Source: Rhodobacter sp.
GTDB taxonomy: Bacteria > Pseudomonadota > Alphaproteobacteria > Rhodobacterales > Rhodobacteraceae
NCBI GenBank assembly: GCA_030066215.1
Contig: JASJCA010000005.1
Coordinates: forward strand, 19,573 to 83,572
DNA: 64,000 nt
Reading direction: 5' to 3'
Shown: positions 8,653 to 16,244 of the stretch, piece after piece
How the letters are laid out: each line of letters opens with the position of its first letter
Numbering within the stretch: position 1 is the stretch's first letter
Notes under the pieces: generated by a model
Database searches by the model: none
What the model was told of the DNA's origin: nothing
Seen by the model: only the letters and a program-made list of their open reading frames with translations
Translations under genes and position numbers: made by a program

Positions 8653-9858
8653 CTACAGGAACCAGGAGTGGCGCGGCTCGAACTCGTCGGCGGGCGGAAA
8701 GGCAACCTGGCCCTCGAGGGCCGCATTTATCGCCTTGGTCTGTTTGATGTGGCGGCACCCGATCTTATAGCATCCCGACGACATCATGCGGTCTTCGATC
8801 TTCGCGGCGACCTCTTGGTGTTTTGCGCCGCCCCAGATCTCGTCGAACTCCATGAAATTCAGATTGCCGATGCAGTATTCCGGCGTGCCCCATTGCGGCC
8901 CGCAGACATAGACCTCGCCGTTGGACAGAACCCAGGCGTTGAGCCCCAGCCGAACGGTCCAGCACCGGCTGTGCTCGCCGCTGCTGCCCTTGGCGCCGAG
9001 GATGAAGCCGATATTGTCGCGCCAATAGTCCAACCCGTAACGATCGCAGAGATGCAGCAGCGAGTGCTTGAACTCTTCGATCTGGGGCGGGGTCAAGGCG
9101 ACCTCGACGCCGTCCTCGTAGTCGTCGACCAGCCGCAGGTGGATGTTATCGAAGCCGACTGAAACCGACCAATCGTAGATCTCGTGCAGCCAACGGTAAT
9201 TGATCTGGTTGATCAAAATTTTGGCGTTGATCGCCGGCGACTCCAACCCGTTGTCGCGCTTGACCTCCTGCAGCAGCTTGACGTTGGCCGCAACTTTTTC
9301 GGGACAGTTTCGGCGCGCGGCGACCTGGAAATAGGACTCGTCGTCATGGGCAAAGACCGCCACTTCGATGAAGATCATACGCCGAAGCGTTTCCGGATCC
9401 GCCAACGTGTGGCCCATCAACATATTCGAGGCCATTCCGGCCCGGGTCGTGTCGAGGTTCAGGCCGCCGATATACTCGGCGATCTTGCCGCGCTTCCAGA
9501 TCAGCGGTTCTCCACCGCCGCAATACTGGACCCCGCGCACCCCCATGCGATGCAACGAGACGTGCAAGCGGTCCATCATCTCGACCGGCATGCTCTTGAA
9601 CCGGTACTCCCGGTTGCGATCCTGCGCGTAGCAGTGAATGCAGTCGATCTGGCAGGCCATGGTCGGATAGATTTCGACCGACCACGGCCGCGACAGGATT
9701 TTCGGCCGCTCGCCGCGGCGCAACGCGGCAAAATCGATCTCCCCCGCCTTCTCGGCGTCTTCTACGGCATAGAGTGCCTTGTGTGCCGAGAAGTAGTCCT
9801 TGTGGGTTCGTGTGATCGTGATCTGGAATTCTTCATCAGACTTCGGCGCGCCGTCCAT
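8653..9858 (-). CDS. Radical SAM enzyme with SPASM-like C-terminus
   Basis: The 401-residue protein carries the radical SAM cluster motif CX3CX2C (CQIDCIHC; Cys69, 73, 76) followed by the GGEP-type SAM-binding segment (YCGGGEPLIW). The C-terminal third has a Cys in SRCWTVRL, the stretch GEVYVCGPQWG, then IGNLNFMEFDEIW and SSGCYKIGCRH, a pattern of SPASM or twitch domains that bind auxiliary Fe-S clusters. SPASM enzymes modify peptides, sugars or aminocyclitols by radical chemistry. It starts one base after the stop of the upstream radical SAM gene, so both are cotranscribed. The substrate cannot be assigned; a sugar or peptidyl substrate fits the neighbours. Confidence 0.85.
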   Translation of the reverse strand: MDGAPKSDEEFQITITRTHKDYFSAHKALYAVEDAEKAGEIDFAALRRGERPKILSRPWSVEIYPTMACQIDCIHCYAQDRNREYRFKSMPVEMMDRLHVSLHRMGVRGVQYCGGGEPLIWKRGKIAEYIGGLNLDTTRAGMASNMLMGHTLADPETLRRMIFIEVAVFAHDDESYFQVAARRNCPEKVAANVKLLQEVKRDNGLESPAINAKILINQINYRWLHEIYDWSVSVGFDNIHLRLVDDYEDGVEVALTPPQIEEFKHSLLHLCDRYGLDYWRDNIGFILGAKGSSGEHSRCWTVRLGLNAWVLSNGEVYVCGPQWGTPEYCIGNLNFMEFDEIWGGAKHQEVAAKIEDRMMSSGCYKIGCRHIKQTKAINAALEGQVAFPPADEFEPRHSWFL

Positions 9859-9859
9859 C

Positions 9860-10978
9860 CTAGAAAAACCCTTTGTGCTTCGACACGAAGCTGCTGAAAA
9901 ACTCGATCATCTGGTTCTGCTGATGATGCACGCAGTACGGGCAGGAATAGAGGTTCAACTCTTCGACGACCTTGCGGCGCTCGTCGCTTTCCCAGATTTC
10001 TTTCAGCGACTTTTCGTAGATGTTGCCGATGACCCCATTGTTGTTCGTTCGCTTTTGCGCGCACAGATACACGTTGCCGTCCGCGTTGATGATCGGCTTG
10101 AACGCCTGCCAGTGGCATTTGGTGTAGCCGCGCACCTGATGCGTCTCATTCGCGAAGATCCGGTCCATGACGTGGACGTCGAAATCGTCGTCCTGCAGGT
10201 CGAGAACGCGTTCGACCTGCTTAAGCGCCTCGTTCTGCAGTTCCGTCGACATCGGAACGCCGGAATAGGATTTCAGCTGGATGTAGTTTGCGCCGGTCGA
10301 TTTCACCAATTCCGCACATGCCTGGACCTCATGCACGTTGTCTTCGTTGATGAAAAAGCCCGTGCCAACGGTACAGGGACCGTCCTGCGCTGCCAGATTG
10401 CGCAGGTTGTCGATGATGCGAGGATGGTCGTCCTTCTGGTGAAGCTTCAGGTGCAATTCGGGCGAGGCGGCGTCGAGGCTGAACCGAACGTAGGCCGCAT
10501 GCTTCTTCAGCTTGGCCTGGAATTTCGGCTTCACCAGCGATCCGTTGGTCACCAGCCCCGCCGAGATCCCATAGGAATGCGCACGCTCGATGGCGGCCGT
10601 CGTGTCGGGATGAGCCATCGGTTCGCCACCGCCGACAAAGAGGATGGACTTGACGCCCAATTCGCCCAACTCGTCGATCGTCTCCAGAAGACGGCTGCGC
10701 TGCATCGTTTCGCTGCGCTCTTTCGAATGCATAGAATGGTAGATGCAAAAGCTGCAGTTATGGTTGCAGGCATTCGACGGATCAATCTCGACAGACTTTG
10801 GGAACGGATTTTCACCCATTGCATATGAGGTTATGAAATCTTGGTTCTCCAGCAAACGAAGAGGATCGAATAGGAATCTATACTTGTGACGCTTTTCGAT
10901 TTCAGCATACTTGTAACCGACTTCTTCACCAATCGAACGCGCACCGGATGTAAGGACTGCGACATCTTCGTTTATCAT
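9860..10978 (-). CDS. Radical SAM enzyme with SPASM-like C-terminus
   Basis: Second radical SAM protein (372 residues from this start). The cluster motif is CNHNCSFC (Cys71, 75, 78), followed by FVGGGEPMAHP and a strand with SLDAASPELH. Near the C-terminus, YTKCHWQAFKPIINADGNVYLCAQ, an IGN-type turn, and SCPYCVHHQQ provide Cys residues for an auxiliary cluster, as in SPASM proteins. The frame opens at 11032, but ATG 10978 is preferred because GGGAG lies seven bases before it. It forms a tandem with the following radical SAM gene with a one-base gap, so consecutive reactions or a paired complex are plausible. Substrate unknown. Confidence 0.85.
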   Translation of the reverse strand: MINEDVAVLTSGARSIGEEVGYKYAEIEKRHKYRFLFDPLRLLENQDFITSYAMGENPFPKSVEIDPSNACNHNCSFCIYHSMHSKERSETMQRSRLLETIDELGELGVKSILFVGGGEPMAHPDTTAAIERAHSYGISAGLVTNGSLVKPKFQAKLKKHAAYVRFSLDAASPELHLKLHQKDDHPRIIDNLRNLAAQDGPCTVGTGFFINEDNVHEVQACAELVKSTGANYIQLKSYSGVPMSTELQNEALKQVERVLDLQDDDFDVHVMDRIFANETHQVRGYTKCHWQAFKPIINADGNVYLCAQKRTNNNGVIGNIYEKSLKEIWESDERRKVVEELNLYSCPYCVHHQQNQMIEFFSSFVSKHKGFF

Positions 10979-11081
10979 TTGACACTCCCAGGAAGGCTGG
11001 CCAAGGTGAGCCGTAATCAATCCCCCGATCATAAGAGACCGAGGGGCTGTTAGTCAATCTTAAGCTGAGTCCTGGATTGGC

Positions 11082-11954
11082 CTAATCCACTCCACGGCCA
11101 CGGCCGGCTTCCAGAAGGCGATACCACTCTTCGTGGTCCAACCGGAGGTCGATGGCGTCGACCGCCTCTTTCACGCGATCGATCTGCGCCGTCCCAAGGA
11201 CCGGCCGGGCGATCGCAAAGGCGTTGATCCACGCAAAGTAGACTTGCGAGCGGGTGGCGCCGTGGCGCGCCGCGATCTCGTCCGCAACCGGCGCAACCCG
11301 CGCTCCAACCTCGTTGTCGGCATCGAACGCTGCGCCGCCGCCCAGCGGCGACCAGGCCATCACTTCGCAGTTTCGCGCCTGAAACGCGGCCATCGAACCA
11401 TCGAGCACCGGGTCGATATGGCTGAGGCTCAACTGGATCTGGTTGGCAGTCACCGGAAGTACGTCGCGCAGCAGATCGAGCTCAAGCGGCGCATAGTTCG
11501 AGACCCCAAATCGCGCGGCCTGATCGTTCTTCAGATAGGGCGTGATCGCCTCGGCCACCGCTGCCGCATCGGTCAGGTAGTCGAAGCGGTGGATCATCAG
11601 CATCTCGACTTGATCTACGCCAAGCTCCTCGAAACTGGCATCGATGGCCGATTTCAACGCATGCGCCGAACTGTCATAGTAGTTGATTTTGCGCCCTGGG
11701 AAGGCGTCGCATTTCCGGGCGATGCCGACTTTTGCAATTAGGCGGCACGCCGTTTTCAGCTCAGGCGCCTCGGCCAGCGCCCGGCCAACAAGCGTATTGA
11801 CCGTGTGGTCGCCGTAGATATCGGCCAGATCGATGTCGACGCAGCCAAGCTCGACGCAAGCCGACAGAAACCGCGCGACCTCGCCGGGCGCCAAATTCGC
11901 GCCCCAGCTTCCAAGCCGCATGGTTCCGATGACGGGGAATTTCTTGTCGGCCAT
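11082..11954 (-). CDS. Aldo/keto reductase
   Basis: NAD(P)H-dependent aldo/keto reductase of about 290 residues in a TIM-barrel fold. The catalytic tetrad can be placed: Asp and Tyr in DIDLADIYGD, Lys in LIAKVGI, and His in MLMIHRFD. The C-terminal QVYFAWINAF and VLGTAQIDRVKEAVDAI match the family's cofactor-binding end (YdhF-like subgroup). The ATG at 11954 is chosen over an upstream one at 11981 because AAGGGAG sits eight bases before it. It overlaps no neighbour and leaves 103 bases to the next gene, where a secondary promoter could lie. Inferred role: reducing a keto or aldehyde intermediate for the same pathway. Confidence 0.87.
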   Translation of the reverse strand: MADKKFPVIGTMRLGSWGANLAPGEVARFLSACVELGCVDIDLADIYGDHTVNTLVGRALAEAPELKTACRLIAKVGIARKCDAFPGRKINYYDSSAHALKSAIDASFEELGVDQVEMLMIHRFDYLTDAAAVAEAITPYLKNDQAARFGVSNYAPLELDLLRDVLPVTANQIQLSLSHIDPVLDGSMAAFQARNCEVMAWSPLGGGAAFDADNEVGARVAPVADEIAARHGATRSQVYFAWINAFAIARPVLGTAQIDRVKEAVDAIDLRLDHEEWYRLLEAGRGRGVD

Positions 11955-11977
11955 CCGGACATCTCCCTTAACGGCGT

Positions 11978-13399
11978 TCAAATCCTGTAGCCCAAAGCCT
12001 GCATCTGGCGCCGCATGGCCTCGTCGAGCTTCGGCTTCTCGGTGCGCTCGGACAAATTGGCCCGGCGGTTGTAGGCAGACAACATCTCTGCCAGGCGCGC
12101 GGTGGCGCCGACGTCGTCGGCCGGCTCATAAAGACCGTCGGGCCCGCGTCGCGTCAGATGCAGCTCTTCGTCGGGATTGACCACCAATTCGGTGTCTTCC
12201 GCCGACCGAACGTAGCTCAGGTGGCGCTTCACCAATTTCCAAGGGCCATCATAGATGCACTCACAGGTCAGATGGTGCGGCACATCGATCTTTCCGCTCT
12301 TGCGCTCCAGCAGCCGGTTTTGAACGCGCCTGAGGTCGGTGGAATTCGCTGTGTAGGTCTGCGCATAGGCCGGTGCGGGCGGCTGGCTTTCGCCCCGCAT
12401 CAGCGGCACCAGCGAATGACCGGACAAGTTCGGCAGATCGCCGCCGATCAACTCGATTACGGTTGGCGCGATATCGACGGTTCGGACCGGCTCGGCGATG
12501 CGGTTGGGGGCAATATCGTCGCCGAAAAGGATCAGCGGCACCTGCAACGCGCCTTCCGTGACCGAGTTGTAATGGCCATAGCTTTCGGCGGAATAGTCTT
12601 CGCCGTGATCGCCGAAGAGCACGATGAGAACCCGTTTGCCCTTGGTGCGCTCGAAGACCTCGTCGAGGAACCGCTGAAAATGGCCAGCGTCGAACCTGTT
12701 AATCCCGGCAAGGTAGAGGTCGAACAGCTTGTCGTAGTCGCCGGCGAGATAGAGCGCCTCGATTACGGCCTTGTAGCGCAGCAACTGGTCAAGCCTGGCA
12801 CCGTCCAGAAAGGTCTCGACAAACCGGTCGACTTGCGGCGGGGCCGTCAGGTCGAAGGCGGCCTCCATCGCGGCAACCTGTGCATCCAGCGACTCGACGC
12901 TATCGTCGTAAGACGAATAGCCATAGGGCATGTGCACATCGGCGAAGTGATAGAACATGAAGACCGGATCGCTGCCCGACAGCAGCGGCAGCACCGGGAA
13001 TTCGCCTTCCACCACATAGTCGTCGACGGCCTTGGTAAAGCCCAGATAGTCGCCCAAAACGAACGGGAAGTCCGTTTTGAAAGCCGTGCGGTATCCAAGG
13101 TCCTTGGCGGCGTGAAACAGGGTTCTCGCGGCCAAATCGCCATTGAGATATTCGTGCAGTCCGGTCTCAAGCGGCCAGCGCCCGCTGAAGATCGTCCCGT
13201 GCGACGCGGATGTATAGGGCGCCGCACTTCGGGCTTCGAGAAAATGCGCCCCGCGCGCTGCCAGGTCGTCGAGATGTGGTGTGTTCAGACGTTCGGTCGC
13301 ACGATACCGCTTGGGCCAGTGCTTGGCAGGATGCGAAGCGATGGCGTCGAACCGAAGCGTGTCGCAGGAAACCAAAAGGACAATGTCATATCCTGCCAC
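11978..13399 (-). CDS. Sulfatase-like alkaline-phosphatase-superfamily protein, Thr in nucleophile position
   Basis: Hydrolase or transferase of the sulfatase/alkaline phosphatase fold (473 residues). Metal-binding parts are visible: LLVSCDTLRFDA near the N-terminus and LFGDHGEDY about two thirds along, followed by VPLILFG and VRTVDIAPTVIELIG as in sulfatases. The nucleophile region reads PYTSASHGTIFSG, aligning Thr63 with the Cys/Ser that is converted to formylglycine in true sulfatases (CxPxR). Classical sulfatase chemistry is therefore unlikely; phosphodiesterase or phospho-transfer chemistry, as in Thr-nucleophile relatives, is more plausible. No signal peptide is seen, suggesting a cytoplasmic role. 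It starts at a GTG with AAAGGA eight bases upstream. Substrate unknown. Confidence 0.82.
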   Translation of the reverse strand: MAGYDIVLLVSCDTLRFDAIASHPAKHWPKRYRATERLNTPHLDDLAARGAHFLEARSAAPYTSASHGTIFSGRWPLETGLHEYLNGDLAARTLFHAAKDLGYRTAFKTDFPFVLGDYLGFTKAVDDYVVEGEFPVLPLLSGSDPVFMFYHFADVHMPYGYSSYDDSVESLDAQVAAMEAAFDLTAPPQVDRFVETFLDGARLDQLLRYKAVIEALYLAGDYDKLFDLYLAGINRFDAGHFQRFLDEVFERTKGKRVLIVLFGDHGEDYSAESYGHYNSVTEGALQVPLILFGDDIAPNRIAEPVRTVDIAPTVIELIGGDLPNLSGHSLVPLMRGESQPPAPAYAQTYTANSTDLRRVQNRLLERKSGKIDVPHHLTCECIYDGPWKLVKRHLSYVRSAEDTELVVNPDEELHLTRRGPDGLYEPADDVGATARLAEMLSAYNRRANLSERTEKPKLDEAMRRQMQALGYRI

Positions 13400-13431
13400 G
13401 CAGACGTCCTTTCAGACATAAGGAACTAAGA

Positions 13432-14403
13432 TCAAAGACCGAACTGCAACCTACGGGTATTGCGCAATATCTGGGTTGCTCTGTCAAGGTTGTTGGCCAT
13501 TGCCGGGCGGTCGTCCCTGTCCGCCGCCCGCTGCGCCTCGGCGATCCGGCGAAGCAGCAGCGCAATCGGAATCGTTCGATCGTAAAAGGCGAACCGCCGG
13601 CGATATTCGGCCCTGCTGACGCCGCGCATCGGCATATCCCGAAAGACCTCTCGAAGGCGGCGCGACCAGCGCGCATTGGCGCGATGGTGCACTGCCTTGG
13701 CCACCTCGCATACCGGATCGCCAAGGCCGGCATCCTCCCAATCGACGAGCGTCAGCGAGCCATTCGTCCCCAAGATCGCATTGTTGAACCCAGGGTCGCC
13801 GTGGCACAGCTGCAAGGGCGTCGTTGTCTTGGGCAGACGCTTGGCCAGTCGGTCGATCCAGTCGATCCTGCGAAGCGCCGCATTGTACAGTTGGGTCGTT
13901 TCGGGCCGCGGGCGAATGCCACCGGCGGTCTCGGCCAGCATAAGCCCCATGCGAGACGGGCAGCCCGGGTTCATCTTGGCCGCGCCAACGCCGGTCACGC
14001 TTGGCCCTGCCAGACCTGCGAAAGCCCGCATCGCCCGTAACAGCAGCGACCGGCCGACCGGTCCCGCGGACAGCGTGCGTCCGGCAGCAAAAGTTGTGAC
14101 CAGCAGCGGTCCAGGCAAATCGGGTCGATCCAAGATCAGCGAGAGGGGACTGGGACACGACCCGTGATCCCGCTGCAACCGCAGAACGTGGTATTCAGTG
14201 CGGGCTTTGGGGTCGGCATTCTCGGGAAAGAGCTTGGCCGCAAATCTCGCGTGACCCGTCGCAATCTCAAACACAACATTCGTGTGTGCCGGAAGGCGCC
14301 GGATCCGTGCCCGCAGGCGCCCGGCCTCTCCCAGAACGCCGGTGTCCAACACGGCATCCAATACGGCCTGAGCTGAAATGCGCGCTGAATCGAAGGCGTC
14401 CAT
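13432..14403 (-). CDS. Aminoglycoside/choline-type phosphotransferase (APH family)
   Basis: ATP-dependent small-molecule kinase of the APH/choline-kinase fold, and first gene of the minus-strand cluster. In 323 residues it shows the nucleotide-binding Lys in HARFAAKLF, the catalytic loop LCHGDPGFNNAIL (Asp203, Asn207) and the metal-binding DWEDAGLGDP (about 221). It may phosphorylate a sugar or amino-alcohol intermediate; members also confer aminoglycoside resistance, so self-protection is possible if the cluster makes an aminoglycoside-like product. It precedes the sulfatase-like gene by 32 bases. The roughly 190 bases upstream are the likeliest promoter region of the cluster. Confidence 0.85.
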   Translation of the reverse strand: MDAFDSARISAQAVLDAVLDTGVLGEAGRLRARIRRLPAHTNVVFEIATGHARFAAKLFPENADPKARTEYHVLRLQRDHGSCPSPLSLILDRPDLPGPLLVTTFAAGRTLSAGPVGRSLLLRAMRAFAGLAGPSVTGVGAAKMNPGCPSRMGLMLAETAGGIRPRPETTQLYNAALRRIDWIDRLAKRLPKTTTPLQLCHGDPGFNNAILGTNGSLTLVDWEDAGLGDPVCEVAKAVHHRANARWSRRLREVFRDMPMRGVSRAEYRRRFAFYDRTIPIALLLRRIAEAQRAADRDDRPAMANNLDRATQILRNTRRLQFGL

Positions 14404-14595
14404 TGCCAGACCTTATATCGGCAGCCCGGAATCGCTTGGCCGCTGGTTCCGTCCGGGTTCAGAGACGTCTTCTATATTGGGGATTTGCGGTCAAGCGCGG
14501 CTTGGTCAAAAGCCGTCACGTTGCGCTGCTTGCCCGTCAGGCAGGAAGCAGCCGCTCCGACAGTGGAGCACCGATTTCAGCGGCCTGTTTCATGG

Positions 14596-14886
14596 CTACC
14601 GCGAAAAGCACCGGGACCGCATGCCGGACCCGCTGGGCGAGCAAATGTACGCGCTGCGCCCGTTGTAATACCTTTGCACGTAGTGGGTGCGGTTTCCGGA
14701 CGACGCTACCGATCTTTGCTGCGGGACGGCATTGCGTTTGGTGTTCCAGACATAGGTTTTGTACAACGGCAGGCTGGGCGACTTCACCTGCGCTGCATCG
14801 GCCGACGCCATGGTCGCGGCGGTACCAACGACAATCGCGCACACGGCGGCGCCCAGCACCGCACAGGTGCCAATTCTCATGGGCAT
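14596..14886 (-). CDS. Small secreted hypothetical protein
   Basis: A 96-residue product starting MPMRIGTCAVLG with a clear hydrophobic signal segment (about residues 8-30) and a likely cleavage after SADA. The mature part of about 65 residues is basic and Tyr/Ser-rich and ends YICSPSGSGMRSRCFSR with two Cys, which could form a disulfide. GAGGAG lies 12 bases before the first ATG. No family was recognised. It sits alone between the sugar cluster and the polysaccharide locus. It does not look like a double-glycine bacteriocin precursor. Coding status rests on the signal peptide and ribosome site. Confidence 0.55.
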   Translation of the reverse strand: MPMRIGTCAVLGAAVCAIVVGTAATMASADAAQVKSPSLPLYKTYVWNTKRNAVPQQRSVASSGNRTHYVQRYYNGRSAYICSPSGSGMRSRCFSR

Positions 14887-15317
14887 GGGACTGCTCTGCT
14901 CCTCGTTCTTTGGGGCGTTTCGCCCTCACGGTCCAGCGCCCGTTGATCGGGCATCTCGACCGTACTCTTGTTGTGTTTAGTCGCCGTAAACGGAGACGGG
15001 GGAAGTCATGGCGTCAAACACCTATTGCGTCAAACGCGCGCGACCAGTGTGCGGGGGCAACAACGCGAACCCCACAATCCCGGGTTGGCGCCGAAGGCAC
15101 GCCTACGCCGGCGGGCCATTTCCGTCGAATTGATCGAGAAAAATGAGTCTGATTAACAGGTTATGCGCTTCAGTAAAAAAATGGGTGGTTATCTCGCGCA
15201 CGCCAGCGCGTCGCCTTGGGCAGGGGCGGGATCATTGACCGCTGCGGCTTAGGTTCTGCAACGCTGTGCCCTGAAAACCACAGGTAACGGTGGATACCGA
15301 ACCTCCCATCGAGCCGA
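14887..15317. other. Intergenic stretch
   Basis: No gene is supported here. A direct repeat GCGTCAAAC occurs at 15011-15019 and 15027-15035, and GTTTA/TAAAC arms flank a short spacer near 14975-14990. These may belong to the promoter of the small secreted protein; nothing else stands out. Confidence 0.4.
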
Positions 15318-16244
15318 TCAATTCAATGACAGCGCCCGTTCACTGAACCGCCAATCCGGCAATCCGAAGTCGTCAGGCCAAGGATAGACCTCTTTCTGGT
15401 TGAAATAGATAACTCCGACGAGATCCGGGAACTGCTCGAAGCTTTGCCGCACGGTGTTGTCCCAGCTTTCGACATAGGACTCGCTGCCGACATAGCCCAA
15501 TTCCGCCACGACGATTGGTTTGCCGAATTGTTGTGCACGCTCGTACCGCGGCTCTAGGATGTCCACGAAACTTTGAGCCTGATCGAGAATTGTCTCTTCC
15601 CAGGGCTGCAAACCGAACACCGACAGACCGACCAAATCGACATACTCGTCGCCCGGATAGTACTCTGCCATATTCTCGTAGCCGAGTGGCGACCACATAA
15701 CGTTGATGTCAGGCGCCACCTCGCGACAGATGTCGATCATCTTTTGGAACGCCGAGATATAGGTTTCCGGCTTCCAACCGGCCCAGATGAACTGCGTGGT
15801 GTAGTCGTCCATTTCTTGCGCCCAGCGAACCGTGATCGGGCTCTCCATCTCGCCAAGCACAGTGCAAATGTCGCGCATGTAGAAATCATATTCACCCGAC
15901 TCGATCCCAGCGATTAGCCGGGCGGGCGTGTTGCGTTCAGACCGGGTCCACGTCCAGGGTTCGATGGTCACCAGGATGGCGCGCTGCCGGTCAAGAGCAT
16001 ATTGATCCGCCTCGAACAGGCTGGGCAGGAACACGTCCTCCCAAGGCAGGAACAGATGTTCGATTTCGACCTCGGCATCGTTGACGAAGTCGCCTGGAGG
16101 ATCGTAGACGCCAAACGGCGTTTCGCCCGGCGGAGCCGCCGACGCGATGGAGGTCAGCATCAGAAATCCGGCCAGTGCGGCGCCCGTGGCGCCCAGGCAT
16201 CTAAAGGCACGAACGCGTGCCGGCTGAGCCGCTATCGCCACCAT
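15318..16244 (-). CDS. Secreted GH26-like glycoside hydrolase
   Basis: Exported 308-residue glycoside hydrolase resembling GH26 (beta-mannanase/lichenase/xylanase clan A). An N-terminal signal region ends near SIASAAPPG. The barrel carries the acid/base Glu in ITVRWAQEMDDYT and the nucleophile Glu in KPIVVAELGYVGS, with MWSPLGYE between. It overlaps the GT2 synthase by 13 bases and is the last gene of the exopolysaccharide operon. A secreted hydrolase beside a polysaccharide synthase commonly trims or releases the nascent chain (compare BcsZ with BcsA), so that role is inferred. The exact linkage cleaved cannot be read from the sequence. Confidence 0.82.
   Translation of the reverse strand: MVAIAAQPARVRAFRCLGATGAALAGFLMLTSIASAAPPGETPFGVYDPPGDFVNDAEVEIEHLFLPWEDVFLPSLFEADQYALDRQRAILVTIEPWTWTRSERNTPARLIAGIESGEYDFYMRDICTVLGEMESPITVRWAQEMDDYTTQFIWAGWKPETYISAFQKMIDICREVAPDINVMWSPLGYENMAEYYPGDEYVDLVGLSVFGLQPWEETILDQAQSFVDILEPRYERAQQFGKPIVVAELGYVGSESYVESWDNTVRQSFEQFPDLVGVIYFNQKEVYPWPDDFGLPDWRFSERALSLN

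Noticed and set aside
7473..8726. Upstream extension of the PIG-L frame
   Set aside because: It is a shadow of the MurG-like gene on the same strand; the family N-terminus begins at 7472.
14596..14886. Small secreted protein as the missing bacteriocin precursor
   Set aside because: It has a Sec-type signal peptide rather than a double-glycine leader and is 11 kb from the exporter.
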